The notes under the pieces are model-generated. The model ran no database searches. It was given only the letters and a program-made list of their open reading frames with translations, and was not told the origin of the DNA. Position numbers and translations under genes: made by a program. Shown here one piece after another: positions 1 through 11,734 of a stretch of 64,000 nt of DNA; position 1 is the first letter of the stretch, and each line of letters begins with the position of its first letter. The stretch covers positions 43,423,501 through 43,487,500 of the forward strand of contig JAIOJX010000002.1 of NCBI GenBank assembly GCA_022376925.1, written 5' to 3'. Source of the stretch: Tragulus kanchil (taxonomy: Eukaryota; Chordata; Mammalia; Artiodactyla; Tragulidae).

Positions 1-162
1 CTCAACAGTTGTGGCTCTGAGGTTCTAGAGCACCGGCTCAATAGTTGTGGCTCACGGGCTTAGTTGCTCTGCAGCATGTGGGGTCTTCCCAGGTCAGGGA
101 TCAAACGTGTGTCTCCTGGATTGGCAGGCAAACTCTTTACCACTGAGCTACCAGGGAAGCCC
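1..162 (-). mobile_element. CHR-type tRNA-derived SINE, cut by window edge
   Basis: Read on the minus strand it starts with the CHR head (reverse of ccagggaagccc near 160) followed by a tRNA-like body with a B-box-like segment (reverse of agggatcaaacgtg). The 3' part lies outside the window. Family assignment rests on remembered consensus and was not searched. Confidence 0.8.
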
Positions 163-440
163 TGGTTCATTGAATGTTATGTTTAATATGTATTTCTTGA
201 AGAGATGAATGAAGTAATGTTAATCAAATTAGCACTATATAAAGATCTTAAAGAGCTAGGAATCAACTAAGTTAAAGAAGTCCCTTCCAGGAACCCAGAA
301 GGCCAGTATATTTAAGAAAGAATAAACAATGTCAGTGACTTGAAGTAAATCTGGAGAGATGAATAAAAATTTTTTCATGAAAAAGTTGCTTTCTCTATTG
401 AACAATGTAAACCTGCCAGTTATCTTTTTTTTTTCCTTTT
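163..440. other. Unassigned AT-rich DNA
   Basis: No repeat or coding signal recognised. The part from 325 onward belongs to the first copy of tandem pair 1. Confidence 0.5.
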
Positions 441-700
441 TACTGAGGGAGGGGCACTTCTATTGATCTTTCATGTATTTATCTTTGTTCTTTGGCCTGT
501 GTGGGCCTCCCATCATGGTGGCCTCTGTTGTCGCAGAGTGCCAGCTCTGGGTGCATGTGCTCCAGAGTTCCGGCTCAGTAGTTGGACACATCAGTCCAGC
601 CGCTCTGCAGCATGATCCTGGCCTCCCAGGCCAGGGATCGAACCAGTGCCCCTTGCACTGCAAGGCAGTGTCCTTACCCACTGGACCACCAGGGAAGCCC
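441..700 (-). mobile_element. CHR-like SINE, long-body subtype (copy A)
   Basis: Minus-strand SINE. Its head lies at 689-700 and a B-box-like segment near 636. The long body ends in a reverse 'gaccaataaaagtggcc'-type tail near 441-470. Flanks cctgccagtt and tctgccactt may be a decayed target-site duplication. Open frames across it are non-coding. Confidence 0.8.
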
Positions 701-1547
701 AGTCTGCCACTTTTCAATGACAATTACACTGCAGTGTTCTAACCCTGACTCCCAGAGAACTAATCTCTAGTTTCAGGTAGAATAACAGGTATCTGTAAGA
801 TGCCATCTGAGAGGAAATCAGAAGTTTCAGTTCTCCAAATACTTTGCCAATTTGTGGCAGTTCTCAAAATTTTTATTGATAAAGATCTCTTATTCAGCAA
901 AACATTAATTCCATATGTCATCAGTAAAAATACTATAATATGAAAAGAGAAAAGACACTAGCTTACTATTATGATTTACTATATTTTATTGCCTACCAAA
1001 GGCCTGACTTGAGTAAGTGAAACTTACAAGTCGATCAACAGAAATATAATCTTTTTGGTAGTTGGTTGTACTATGTTAATTATCAATTTCTTCCTAACAA
1101 ACTAACTCCAAAGCACAATGATTTATCATATCTCATGATTCTATGTGTTAGTTGTATCCTGCTATGCTCTCCTGGACTCACTCATGTTGCTGTGTTCAGT
1201 TGGTGAGTCAGCTGAAGGCTGGATTTCTTCACAAACCTGGAAGTCTTAAGATCCAAGAGAATGAAGGTAGAAGTTGTAAAGTCTCTTAAGGCTTATGCTT
1301 GAAAATTTAAAAAATGTCACTTCCACCACATTTTCCCATCACAAGACCAGCTTAATTTTACGAGAATGGAGAGGTAGACTCTCTTAATGGCTTATTTCTT
1401 GAAAATAAATGTATATTTAGAAAGAACAGAATTTAAAAACAATGTCAGTGACTTGAAGTAAATCTGGAGAGATGAATAAAATTTTTCATGAAAAGTTGCT
1501 TTCTCTATTGAACAATGTAAACCTGCCAGTTATCTTTTTTTCCTTTT
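701..1547. other. Unassigned DNA
   Basis: AT-rich with no recognised repeat. It includes the junction of tandem pair 1 and the 56-base spacer at 1382-1437. Confidence 0.5.
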
Positions 1548-1807
1548 TACTGAGGGAGGGGCACTTCTATTGATCTTTCATGTATTTATCTTTGTTCTTT
1601 GGCCTGTGTGGGCCTCCCATCATGGTGGCCTCTGTTGTCGCAGAGTGCCAGCTCTGGGTGCATGTGCTCCAGAGTTCCGGCTCAGTAGTTGGACACATCA
1701 GTCCAGCCGCTCTGCAGCATGATCCTGGCCTCCCAGGCCAGGGATCGAACCAGTGCCCCTTGCACTGCAAGGCAGTGTCCTTACCCACTGGACCACCAGG
1801 GAAGCCC
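1548..1807 (-). mobile_element. CHR-like SINE, second copy via pair 1
   Basis: Base-for-base equivalent of the SINE at 441-700, shifted 1107 bases. It is part of duplicated block 1, not an independent insertion, because the flanking DNA is duplicated with it. Confidence 0.8.
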
Positions 1808-2864
1808 AGTCTGCCACTTTTCAATGACAATTACACTGCAGTGTTCTAACCCTGACTCCCAGAGAACTAATCTCTAGTTTCAGGTAGAATAACAGGTATC
1901 TGTAAGATGCCATCTGAGAGGAAATCAGAAGTTTCAGTTCTCCAAATACTTTGCCAATTTGTGGCAGTTCTCAAAATTTTTATTGATAAAGATCTCTTAT
2001 TCAGCAAAACATTAATTCCATATGTCATCAGTAAAAATACTATAATATGAAAAGAGAAAAGACACTAGCTTACTATTATGATTTACTATATTTTATTGCC
2101 TACCAAAGGCCTGACTTGAGTAAGTGAAACTTACAAGTCGATCAACAGAAATATAATCTTTTTGGTAGTTGGTTGTACTATGTTAATTATCAATTTCTTC
2201 CTAACAAACTAACTCCAAAGCACAATGATTTATCATATCTCATGATTCTATGTGTTAGTTGTATCCTGCTATGCTCTCCTGGACTCACTCATGTTGCTGT
2301 GTTCAGTTGGTGAGTCAGCTGAAGGCTGGATTTCTTCACAAACCTGGAAGTCTTAAGATCCAAGAGAATGAAGGTAGAAGTTGTAAAGTCTCTTAAGGCT
2401 TATGCTTGAAAATTTAAAAAATGTCACTTCCACCACATTTTCCCATCACAAGACCAGCTTAATTTTACGAGAATGGAGAGGTAGACTCCATCTTATTATG
2501 GGCAGGAATAGCAGAATCACTTTGCAAAGGGATGTGCATAGTATTTTAACCATCAATTGATACATCCGAAGCTCCCTTCTGATCACACAATTTTTAATTC
2601 CTACAACATGCAAAACATGCTTACTCACAAGCAAGAACTCCAGATTTTCACTCCAATTATAGCATCAGTCCAGAATCTCATAATCAATATCTGATTCAGT
2701 TTGAGTGAAGTGTCTCAGGTTCAGCTCCTCAGGTGTAACTTATTTTGATAAGAGCTCAGAACTAGAAACATAGTTTGTCTTCTGGTCACATATTCAGTAT
2801 ACAATGGTAAGAGAAATGCAGAATAATCATAATAGACACTCCTGTTCAAAAAAATTAAGAATAG
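1808..2864. other. Unassigned DNA
   Basis: No recognised repeat or gene. It covers the end of pair 1, a unique stretch at 2489-2617, and the start of pair 2. Confidence 0.5.
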
Positions 2865-3131
2865 GGCTTTCCTGGTGGTCCAGGGGGTAAAGAGTCTGCC
2901 TTGTAGGGCACGGGGCACTGGTTCAATCCCTGGCATGGGGGGATCCCGTATGCCATGGAGCAGCTGGACCCATGTGTCCAACTGTGAGCCAGCGCTCTGG
3001 AGGGCATGCACCCAGAGCCGGTGCTCTGCAGCGTGAGAGGCCACTGTGATGGGAGGCCCACACAGGCCAAAGAATTAATATGGATGAAAATAAATAAATG
3101 AAGGACCAATAAAAGAGGCCAAAATTTTTAA
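2865..3131 (+). mobile_element. CHR-like SINE with clear target-site duplication (copy A)
   Basis: Begins ggctttcctggtggtccag and carries a B-box-like segment near 2919. The tail is gaccaataaaagaggcc. A 16-base direct repeat, aaaaaattaagaatag, flanks it at about 2849-2864 and 3132-3147, so this is an LINE-mobilised insertion. No coding value. Confidence 0.88.
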
Positions 3132-3147
3132 AAAAAATTAAGAATAG

Positions 3148-3969
3148 AGCAATAGGCACATTCAACACCTGGATCTTAGCTTTCCAATTCCATTAAGCAA
3201 TAAAAGGAACCAGAGCTCCTTGGAAAAATGAATGGCTCTAGGTCATTAAAAAACAAAGAAACTTAATTTGAGGGTCAAAGACCCCTGGTTTGTCTTCAAT
3301 CTATCTGGCAAGTACACCTGTCAAGGTCATCAAAAGACTAAGGTGCCGTCACATCAGAGGAAACTGAAGAGTCATAATGACTGAACACACTGTGATTATC
3401 TTGCAGCATAATCTGAAACAAGACATTAGGACAGTGGGGGAAATAATGAAACAAAACATACTGTGGAGTTTCATTATTAGTAATGAAATACTATATTATT
3501 ATATCGTAGTTACAATATTCATTCCTTAGTTGTGACAGATGCTTCATGATTATATATAACATCAATAGTTTGGGAGAGTGGAGGGGAAGTATATGTGAAT
3601 TCTCTGTATTATCTTTCTACCTTTTCAATAAATATAAAAGGACTCTAAAATTCAATAAAAAACTATATATTTAAGAGAGAAGAGATGAAGAGTGAGACAT
3701 ACATATTTTTTTGATAAAAAAAGTGCTTACTCACAAGCAAGAACTCCAGATTTTACTCCAATTATAGCATCAGTCCAGAATCTCATAATCAATATCTGAT
3801 TCAGTTTGAGTGAAGTGTCTCAGGTTCAGCTCCTCAGGTGTAACTTATTTTGATAAGAGCTCAGAACTAGAAACATAGTTTGTCTTCTGGTCACATATTC
3901 AGTATACAATGGTAAGAGAAATGCAGAATAATCATAATAGACACTCCTGTTCAAAAAAATTAAGAATAG
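3148..3969. other. Unassigned DNA
   Basis: AT-rich. No recognised repeat in 3148-3707. The rest is the spacer and start of copy B of pair 2. Confidence 0.5.
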
Positions 3970-4235
3970 GGCTTTCCTGGTGGTCCAGGGGGTAAAGAGT
4001 CTGCCTTGTAGGGCACGGGGCACTGGTTCAATCCCTGGCATGGGGGGATCCCGTATGCCATGGAGCAGCTGGACCCATGTGTCCAACTGTGAGCCAGCGC
4101 TCTGAGGGCATGCACCCAGAGCCGGTGCTCTGCAGCGTGAGAGGCCACTGTGATGGGAGGCCCACACAGGCCAAAGAATTAATATGGATGAAAATAAATA
4201 AATGAAGGACCAATAAAAGAGGCCAAAATTTTTAA
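3970..4235 (+). mobile_element. CHR-like SINE, second copy via pair 2
   Basis: Same element and same flanking direct repeats as 2865-3131, shifted about 1105 bases, with one base missing near 4101. Confidence 0.88.
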
Positions 4236-4251
4236 AAAAAATTAAGAATAG

Positions 4252-4914
4252 AGCAATAGGCACATTCAACACCTGGATCTTAGCTTTCCAATTCCATTAA
4301 GCAATAAAAGGAACCAGAGCTCCTTGGAAAAATGAATGGCTCTAGGTCATTAAAAAACAAAGAAACTTAATTTGAGGGTCAAAGACCCCTGGTTTGTCTT
4401 CAATCTATCTGGCAAGTACACCTGTCAAGGTCATCAAAAGACTAAGGTGCCGTCACATCAGAGGAAACTGAAGAGTCATAATGACTGAACACACTGTGAT
4501 TATCTTGCAGCATAATCTGAAACAAGACATTAGGACAGTGGGGGAAATAATGAAACAAAACATACTGTGGAGTTTCATTATTAGTAATGAAATACTATAT
4601 TATTATATCGTAGTTACAATATTCATTCCTTAGTTGTGACAGATGCTTCATGATTATATATAACATCAATAGTTTGGGAGAGTGGAGGGGAAGTATATGT
4701 GAATTCTCTGTATTATCTTTCTACCTTTTCAATAAATATAAAAGGACTCTAAAATTCAATAAAAAACTATATATTTAAGAGAGAAGAGATGAAGAGTGAG
4801 ACATACATATTGTTTATGATTTTCTTGTAATTTTGAAAGACAGTTGGGTACATGTCACCAGCTTTCCCTTCTCTGGGGCCAAAGCAGTTTCCTTAACTAG
4901 GTTCAAGTTCTTCA
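4252..4914. other. Unassigned DNA
   Basis: No recognised repeat; pair 2 ends at about 4811. Confidence 0.5.
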
Positions 4915-5118
4915 GGGCTTCCTTCATGACTCAGATGATAAAGAATCTGCCCCCTATGCAGGAGATCCCACTTTGATCCCTTGGTGGGGAAGATCCCCTG
5001 GAGAAGGGAGTGGCAACCCACTCTGGTATTCTTGCGTGGAGAACTTCGTAGACAAAGGAACCTGGCAAGCTATATCCATGGTATCTCAAAGAGATGGGCA
5101 AGACTGAGCAATTCACAC
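4915..5118 (+). mobile_element. Bov-tA/ART2-type SINE
   Basis: Begins gggcttccttcatgactcag. The hallmark segments follow in order: aagaatctgcc, gatcccctggagaagg, ggcaacccactctggtattcttgc, and a tail near gactgagcaattcaca. Diverged single copy outside any tandem pair. The family is ruminant-specific. Confidence 0.87.
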
Positions 5119-6124
5119 ATATTCTGCAGCCTAGGAGTGATTTTCAGACCCTTTGTACTCGAATATTAACTTCAGCTTCAGGCTTTTTGGTTTTGCTAAG
5201 AACTCTTCTGTTTTTGATAGATATAACTGGTTTTCCAGCAGAGTAGCTGTCTCAGCCTGCTGTCCTTTTCATAGAAAACTGAAGTCCTTTTGGTCCAAGG
5301 AGTAGGCTTGCATCAGTATCCTTCTCTTCAAATTACTATGAATCTTATTGGAGTCGAAGCCATGCCCAGAAAGTGATATACGTACTTCTTTTCAGATCGG
5401 ATCTCCATACTTTGAACATGTAAAATTGCTGAGGGGTGACAGTTTTTAGAAACCTTTTTGACTGATTAGGGGTGTTGACTAAAACATATAGTCACAACAT
5501 GGAAATACAGAGTGTTTTCTTTGGTGGGAATATTTAGGACTTCAAGTTTGGGAGATAATATCTCAGGTAGCCCTCAGAAACTGCTCCAAGAAGGCGGGGG
5601 AAAGCATCAGGACAACACAGAAGTTTGTAACGAAAGGGAAGGCAGGCAGTCTGAACATTAAGATTATTATTTAAGAGAAACCAGATATCTCAAGGGATTC
5701 ACTGGCTCTTCTGTGTATGGGAAGGTGCAAGCATCTGGATTCACTAAAATTGTTTCTTTTATATGCATCTCTGCTACCTGGGGCCAGCATCTTGTTTCGG
5801 GATTTCTCACATCTTGGGGGCCTCAGGACTCACAGTGGGGGAAGGGAACAGGGTGGTGGCAGCATCGCACAGTTGCTGGATCACAGGAATTGCTTCTCTT
5901 TGGGGACTCTCAGGCCCAGAAATTTACATTTGGAGGTACAACATGACAGGAAATATTCAAAATTTGCAGAGGTCAACTAGCCCACCACCTTAAGTCTTTC
6001 TGAGATCTTAACAAAGGGTTTTAGAACTACACATTTAAATAGGTAATTGTCAAGATAATTTCTAAACTTGAGAACTTTCTATAGGATGGCAATGCAAATC
6101 AGTTTCATACTCCAACCAAGCAGT
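5119..6124. other. Unassigned DNA, one moderately GC-rich patch
   Basis: No repeat recognised. The stretch at about 5570-5990 is richer in GC and has three short overlapping plus-strand open frames (up to 87 codons) with no family resemblance. It could be an old LTR, but I cannot support that. Confidence 0.4.
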
Positions 6125-6808
6125 TGTTACACTTCAGATCAATTCAGTCATACAATCATGCCCAACCATTTGCGAAACCATAGACTGTAAAAAAAAAAAA
6201 AAAAAAAAAAAGCCAGGCTTCCCTGTCCTTCACCATCTCCTGAGCTGACTAAAACTCATGTACATTCACATGGTGATGTGATCCAAGCATCTTGCCCTGA
6301 GTCTTCCCCTTACCTTTCTGCCTTCTGTTTTCCACAGCATCAGGCTCTTTTCCAATGAGTTGTCTTTTCACATCAGGTGGACAACGTATTGGAGTTTCAG
6401 GGTCAGCATCAGTTCTTCCAATGAATATTCAGGATTGATTTCTTTTAGGATTAAGTGGTTGGATCTCCTTGCTGTCCACGGGATTCTCAAGAGTCTTTTA
6501 CATATCACAGTTCAAAAGAATCAGTTCTTCAGTGATCAGCCTTCCTTATGGTCCAACTCTCACATTTGCACATGACTACTGGAACAACTATGGCTTTGTC
6601 AGCAAAATGATGTCTCAGTTTTTTAATATGTTGTCTAGGTTTGTCATAGCTTTTCTTCCAAAGTGCATGTGTTTTTTAATTTCATGGCTGCAGTCACCAT
6701 CCACAGTGATTCTGGAGCCCAAGAAAATAAAGTCGGTCACTGTTTCCATTGTTTGCCTATTTGTTTGCCATGATGGGGTGGGAAAGGATGTCATTATCTT
6801 AGTTTTTT
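6125..6808 (-). mobile_element. BovB (RTE) LINE 3' part, antisense
   Basis: Matches the complement of the BovB 3' end and C-terminal reverse-transcriptase region, e.g. ccaatgagt...caggtgg and gctttgtcagcaaaatgatg. It is interrupted by a 23-base A run at 6189-6211. An antisense L1 begins at about 6809, apparently inserted at a cttagttttt site. Confidence 0.85.
6189..6211. repeat. Poly(A) run inside BovB fragment
   Basis: 23 consecutive A where BovB would read gactgcagcacg. Either a slippage expansion or a sequencing problem. Confidence 0.9.
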
Positions 6809-7440
6809 TCTGTTGTTGTTATTGGGGTATATTTGTTTTACAGTGTTGCGTAAGCTTTGGGTGTGCAGTGAAGTTATTGTTACACATTTTTACACAGTTT
6901 TCTTGGTTACAGGTATACATAATCCCCCCAAAGTCATAGATATATTCCTGATCCCTTCCAACTGAGGCCCCCCTCCCTTTTCCCCCTTCCCATCCCCAAG
7001 GTTAATGCTTAGTCCCTATGTAGGTCCCTTTAGTCTTACAGCTTAATGACAGTGGGTATCTCTATTACGTATGAGAGTGTAGGTTTCCTTGTTGCTCTTT
7101 CCATACTTCTCGCCCAATCTTCCCTTCTCCTAATGTCCATAGGCCTGTTCTCTATGTCTGTTTATCCATTGCTGCTCTGTGTGTGTATTTATCAGTACCG
7201 TCTTAATAGATTCCATATGTATACATTAGTATACTGTGTTTGTCCTTTTCTTTTGGGCTTACTTCACTTTGTATGATAGGTTATAGATTCATCCACCTCA
7301 TTAGCACTGATTCGTCTGCATTTCTTTTTATGGTTGAGAAATATTCCACTGTATACATGTATCATAGCTTCTGTATCCATTCATTGGTCAATGGACATCT
7401 AAGTTGCTTCGTGTTCTAGCTTTTGTATACAGTGCCAAGC
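6809..7440 (-). mobile_element. L1 LINE 3' region, antisense (copy A)
   Basis: Antisense of ruminant L1 3' UTR and ORF2 end. Recognisable segments are ttattggggtatatttg, gagaaatattccactgtatac and caatggacatctaagttgc. It is cut by the junction of pair 3. Confidence 0.8.
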
Positions 7441-7447
7441 ATTGGGG

Positions 7448-7905
7448 TTTCCAATGAGTTGTCTTTTCACATCAGGTGGACAACGTATTGGAGTTTCAGG
7501 GTCAGCATCAGTTCTTCCAATGAATATTCAGGATTGATTTCTTTTAGGATTAAGTGGTTGGATCTCCTTGCTGTCCACGGGATTCTCAAGAGTCTTTTAC
7601 ATATCACAGTTCAAAAGAATCAGTTCTTCAGTGATCAGCCTTCCTTATGGTCCAACTCTCACATTTGCACATGACTACTGGAACAACTATGGCTTTGTCA
7701 GCAAAATGATGTCTCAGTTTTTTAATATGTTGTCTAGGTTTGTCATAGCTTTTCTTCCAAAGTGCATGTGTTTTTTAATTTCATGGCTGCAGTCACCATC
7801 CACAGTGATTCTGGAGCCCAAGAAAATAAAGTCGGTCACTGTTTCCATTGTTTGCCTATTTGTTTGCCATGATGGGGTGGGAAAGGATGTCATTATCTTA
7901 GTTTT
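7448..7905 (-). mobile_element. BovB 3' part, antisense (second copy via pair 3)
   Basis: Repeats 6349-6808, lacking its 3'-most portion because the duplicated block starts inside BovB. Confidence 0.83.
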
Positions 7906-8630
7906 TCTGTTGTTGTTATTGGGGTATATTTGTTTTACAGTGTTGCGTAAGCTTTGGGTGTGCAGTGAAGTTATTGTTACACATTTTTACACAGTTTTCT
8001 TGGTTACAGGTATACATAATCCCCCCAAAGTCATAGATATATTCCTGATCCCTTCCAACTGAGGTCCTCGTGCCATTTCCCCCTTCCCATCCCCAAGGTT
8101 AATGCTTAGTCCCTATGTAGGTCCCTTTAGTCTTACAGCTTAATGACAGTGGGTATCTCTATTACGTATGAGAGTGTAGGTTTCCTTGTTGCTCTTTCCA
8201 TACTTCTCGCCCAATCTTCCCTTCTCCTAATGTCCATAGGCCTGTTCTCTATGTCTGTTTATCCATTGCTGCTCTGTGTGTGTATTTATCAGTACCGTCT
8301 TAATAGATTCCATATGTATACATTAGTATACTGTGTTTGTCCTTTTCTTTTGGGCTTACTTCACTTTGTATGATAGGTTATAGATTCATCCACCTCATTA
8401 GCACTGATTCGTCTGCATTTCTTTTTATGGTTGAGAAATATTCCACTGTATACATGTATCATAGCTTCTGTATCCATTCATTGGTCAATGGACATCTAAG
8501 TTGCTTCCGTGTTCTAGCTTTTGTATACAGTGCCACAATGAACATTGGGGTACAGGTAGGTGTCTCTTTCAATTTTGATTTCATCAGGATATATGCCTAA
8601 TAGTGGAATTGTTGGGTCATATGGTGCTTC
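7906..8630 (-). mobile_element. L1 LINE 3' region, antisense, outer element
   Basis: Continues the L1 seen at 6809-7440 and runs further (gtgccacaatgaacattgggg near 8533). It is interrupted at 8631 by a nested younger L1 tail and resumes at 8876. Confidence 0.82.
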
Positions 8631-8645
8631 TATTTTTAGTTTTTT

Positions 8646-8657
8646 TTTTTTTAATTT

Positions 8658-8688
<31 letters not shown>

Positions 8689-8860
8689 TTTTTGTACATG
8701 TATGTTCCCAGATCAATCAGATGCATATCCCTTGGCCCTCCCCCCACCCAGGTTCCCCCATCCCTCCAGACCATTGCTCCAAGTGGTTGTAGGTACTCCT
8801 ATTCCCCTAGCACAGTGACAATAGCTATCTTTTCTACACATGACAGTATAGGTTCCCATG
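8646..8860 (-). mobile_element. Nested young L1 3' tail, antisense
   Basis: Starts with a T-rich (TTTA)n tail at 8646-8695, then matches the complement of the 3' end of the L1 at 36649-37252 (gttcccagatcaatcagatg against its counterpart near 37180). A direct repeat tatttttagtttttt at 8631-8645 and 8861-8875 marks the insertion into the older L1. Confidence 0.87.
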
Positions 8861-8875
8861 TATTTTTAGTTTTTT

Positions 8876-9035
8876 AAGGTATCTCCATAGTGTACTCCGT
8901 AGTGGTTGTATCAATTTACATACCCACCAACAATGCAGGAGTGTTCCCTTATCTCTGCACACTCTCCAGCATTTATCTATCTACCAGTTATATCTATCAT
9001 ACCATATAGATATTCCACAGATAGTTGGTAGCCTT
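8876..9035 (-). mobile_element. L1 LINE continuation, antisense
   Basis: Resumes the outer L1 after the nested insert: tctccatagtgtactccgta, caatttacatacccaccaac, ctccagcatttatc. It fades by about 9035. Confidence 0.8.
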
Positions 9036-9412
9036 TTTGGAATATTTGTTTTTCAAATACATTTTCATTTTTACTTTACCCAAAAAGTTTTGATTTATTT
9101 ATTAAAAAATATTTTAAAGAAAACTGACAAAATGAAAATTTAAAAATCAATTTAGTTTAGCAATGGTTATTACTCTGATTATCTGAAAACAATTAGTCTT
9201 GCCCTAGTGAGTGGAATTCGGGAACTTCCCAAAATATTTGTCCCTCTTCATCCACAGGGAGGCTTGCTTCTCTCTGCACACTGTCTTGAATGATTGATTT
9301 AAAATTTGATTTTTGAGATTTGGAGTTTTTCAGAGCTTCTTCCAAGTGAACAAAAGACAGTCATGCTTGGAGTCTTGGTGGTATTTAGTCAGTCCTTTAA
9401 TATGATTCTAAT

Positions 9413-9449
<37 letters not shown>

Positions 9450-9920
9450 ACACGTGTGCAAGAATTAACAGTAAATTAATTATGAAACCCATTTACCATA
9501 GGGTTGACACCAGCAAAAGCCTGAGGCAGCTCAGGGATTTCTGGGACATGCCATCTGTTTCATGTTCACGGACATGTTCACTCATTGGGGCTTCATAGCT
9601 TCTTGCACAGCTCCTTTTCTCCTTGTACATTCTACACAGAAAACCAAAAAGGCCAAATGTCTTCTTTAACCCTCCAAGGCTTAGTTAGATAAAAGGAACT
9701 GTCAAGAGCCATAGAAATGGCTATGTGAAAAATAAATCAATAAGAAGAAGAAAGAAAGAAAGAAAATAATTTGATTTGATGATTTAATTCAGCTTTCTAT
9801 TTTTCTCTGTATTGCTGCTTTTGTGTCAAAATTATATGTATATTTATAATAGAAGGTATAATATGATTACTACCTACTTTTCTGTTTTTTACTGTTATAT
9901 TTTAAGCACCCCAAAAAGGG
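9036..9920. other. Unassigned DNA with a (TG)n tract
   Basis: No transposon recognised apart from the dinucleotide tract at 9414-9445 and a short GAAA-rich run near 9745-9765. Short plus-strand frames starting in the TG tract are chance. Confidence 0.5.
9414..9445. repeat. (TG)n microsatellite, copy A
   Basis: About 16 uninterrupted GT units followed by atgtacacg. Confidence 0.95.
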
Positions 9921-10141
9921 GTGACAATAGCTATCTTTTCTACACATGACAGTATAGGTTCCCATGTATTTTTAGTTTTTTAAGGTATCTCCATAGTGTA
10001 CTCCGTAGTGGTTGTATCAATTTACATACCCACCAACAATGCAGGAGTGTTCCCTTATCTCTGCACACTCTCCAGCATTTATCTATCTACCAGTTATATC
10101 TATCATACCATATAGATATTCCACAGATAGTTGGTAGCCTT
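9921..10141 (-). mobile_element. L1 fragments, antisense (second copy via pair 4)
   Basis: 9921-9966 repeats the end of the nested L1 tail; 9967-10141 repeats the outer L1 of 8876-9035. The duplicated block cuts the nested element, which a real retrotransposition would not do. Confidence 0.8.
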
Positions 10142-10518
10142 TTTGGAATATTTGTTTTTCAAATACATTTTCATTTTTACTTTACCCAAAAAGTTTTGAT
10201 TTATTTATTAAAAAATATTTTAAAGAAAACTGACAAAATGAAAATTTAAAAATCAATTTAGTTTAGCAATGGTTATTACTCTGATTATCTGAAAACAATT
10301 AGTCTTGCCCTAGTGAGTGGAATTCGGGAACTTCCCAAAATATTTGTCCCTCTTCATCCACAGGGAGGCTTGCTTCTCTCTGCACACTGTCTTGAATGAT
10401 TGATTTAAAATTTGATTTTTGAGATTTGGAGTTTTTCAGAGCTTCTTCCAAGTGAACAAAAGACAGTCATGCTTGGAGTCTTGGTGGTATTTAGTCAGTC
10501 CTTTAATATGATTCTAAT

Positions 10519-10555
<37 letters not shown>

Positions 10556-11562
10556 ACACGTGTGCAAGAATTAACAGTAAATTAATTATGAAACCCATTT
10601 ACCATAGGGTTGACACCAGCAAAAGCCTGAGGCAGCTCAGGGATTTCTGGGACATGCCATCTGTTTCATGTTCACGGACATGTTCACTCATTGGGGCTTC
10701 ATAGCTTCTTGCACAGCTCCTTTTCTCCTTGTACATTCTACACAGAAAACCAAAAAGGCCAAATGTCTTCTTTAACCCTCCAAGGCTTAGTTAGATAAAA
10801 GGAACTGTCAAGAGCCATAGAAATGGCTATGTGAAAAATAAATCAATAAGAAGAAGAAAGAAAGAAAGAAAATAATTTGATTTGATGATTTAATTCAGCT
10901 TTCTATTTTTCTCTGTATTGCTGCTTTTGTGTCAAAATTATATGTATATTTATAATAGAAGGTATAATATGATTATACCTACTTTTCTGTTTTTTACTGT
11001 TAATAAGTTTGCTGAAGTGTAAATGGCCTCACATGCTAATTGGCTGTTCTTCCTGTGACATATGCAAACTGACTTAGAAACGAACATATGCTGTTATTAC
11101 TCATAATACATCAGCTTTGTCTGAAATATTTGTGCCCAAATTACCATTTGGCATGTCTCCAAATTCAAATCCACCTTCTGCCCTGAGATGAAATTCAAGG
11201 GTTTGTTTTCTATTTTATATATTTCAGAGAGACTGCTTTCACTGCTATAATAAGGCGTGCTCAGTGTTTACATTATAATGACTATTTATGGAGGTTTAAT
11301 ATGTTGCTTGTTGCAAATTGCATCTGACGGAAGCTTGGCAAAGTGGTACAGAGATGTGGGACCACATTCAACTATATTTAACATCATATCATGCAGTTGA
11401 TCTTTTGAAAATCTATGGTGTTAAATGATATTTATGATAATCTTGCTCTTTTCATCTTTTGCTTTGTAGAAGCTAAAAATTGTTCTGAGTCTTATGCTGT
11501 CTTTGCCAACAAATTACTAAGGTGAAAGGGAAATGAGAGAATCTAAAATCAACTGCTTGATT
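10142..11562. other. Unassigned, largely repeat-free DNA
   Basis: 10142-11002 repeats 9036-9897. 11003-11562 is complex sequence with no recognised repeat and no long frame. It could contain conserved non-coding DNA, which cannot be judged without comparison. Confidence 0.5.
10520..10551. repeat. (TG)n microsatellite, copy B
   Basis: Same tract and same length as 9414-9445. Confidence 0.95.
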
Positions 11563-11734
11563 TTTTCCATTTTTTAAATTGGAATATAATTGCTTTACAA
11601 TTATATAGTGTAATTTGTTTCTGCTATATGATGGAGTGAATCCTCTATATGTATTCATACGCTCTCCCCCTCCTTGGACCTCCTTCCCACCACCACCCCA
11701 ATCTCACTCAGCTATGTCATCACAGATCTCAGAG
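11563..11734 (-). mobile_element. L1 3' end, antisense (copy A of pair 5)
   Basis: 3' tail of the large antisense L1 that continues intact from 12641. Here it is cut off by the pair 5 junction. Confidence 0.75.

Larger units (their letters stand above)
325..2488. repeat. Tandem near-identical pair 1 (about 1.05 kb unit)
   Basis: Copy A is about 325-1381 and copy B about 1438-2488, with a 56-base spacer. Copies differ mainly by homopolymer length (T and A runs near 360-440 versus 1480-1550). The spacer resembles a degraded repeat of bases near 1281-1310. Probably a false duplication from assembly; a real duplication is not excluded. Confidence 0.92.
2618..4811. repeat. Tandem near-identical pair 2 (about 1.09 kb unit)
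   Basis: Copy A about 2618-3707, copy B about 3724-4811, with a 16-base spacer of T and A runs. I saw two single-base indels between copies: tttcactcc/tttactcc near 2647 and ctggagggc/ctgagggc near 2998. It carries one complete SINE in each copy. Confidence 0.92.
6349..8553. repeat. Tandem near-identical pair 3 (about 1.1 kb unit)
   Basis: Copy A about 6349-7447, copy B about 7448-8553, head to tail. Both hold the BovB to L1 junction. Differences cluster in hard sequence: a T run (6802 versus 7900) and a C-rich stretch (6966-6985 versus 8063-8082). The copy A end lacks a few bases present in copy B (cacaatgaac). Confidence 0.92.
8815..11002. repeat. Tandem near-identical pair 4 (about 1.08 kb unit)
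   Basis: Copy A about 8815-9897, copy B about 9921-11002, with a 23-base spacer. The block begins inside the nested L1 tail. One 3-base difference is attactacc versus attatacc near 9867 and 10972. Its end overlaps pair 5. Confidence 0.92.

Noticed and set aside
5713..5993. Three overlapping plus-strand frames in a GC-richer patch
   Set aside because: Short, mutually overlapping in different frames, no recognisable family; no evidence for an exon.
7568..8062. 164-codon plus-strand frame (156 codons at 6469-6939)
   Set aside because: Antisense to BovB and L1; its two versions differ because of homopolymer errors between tandem copies.
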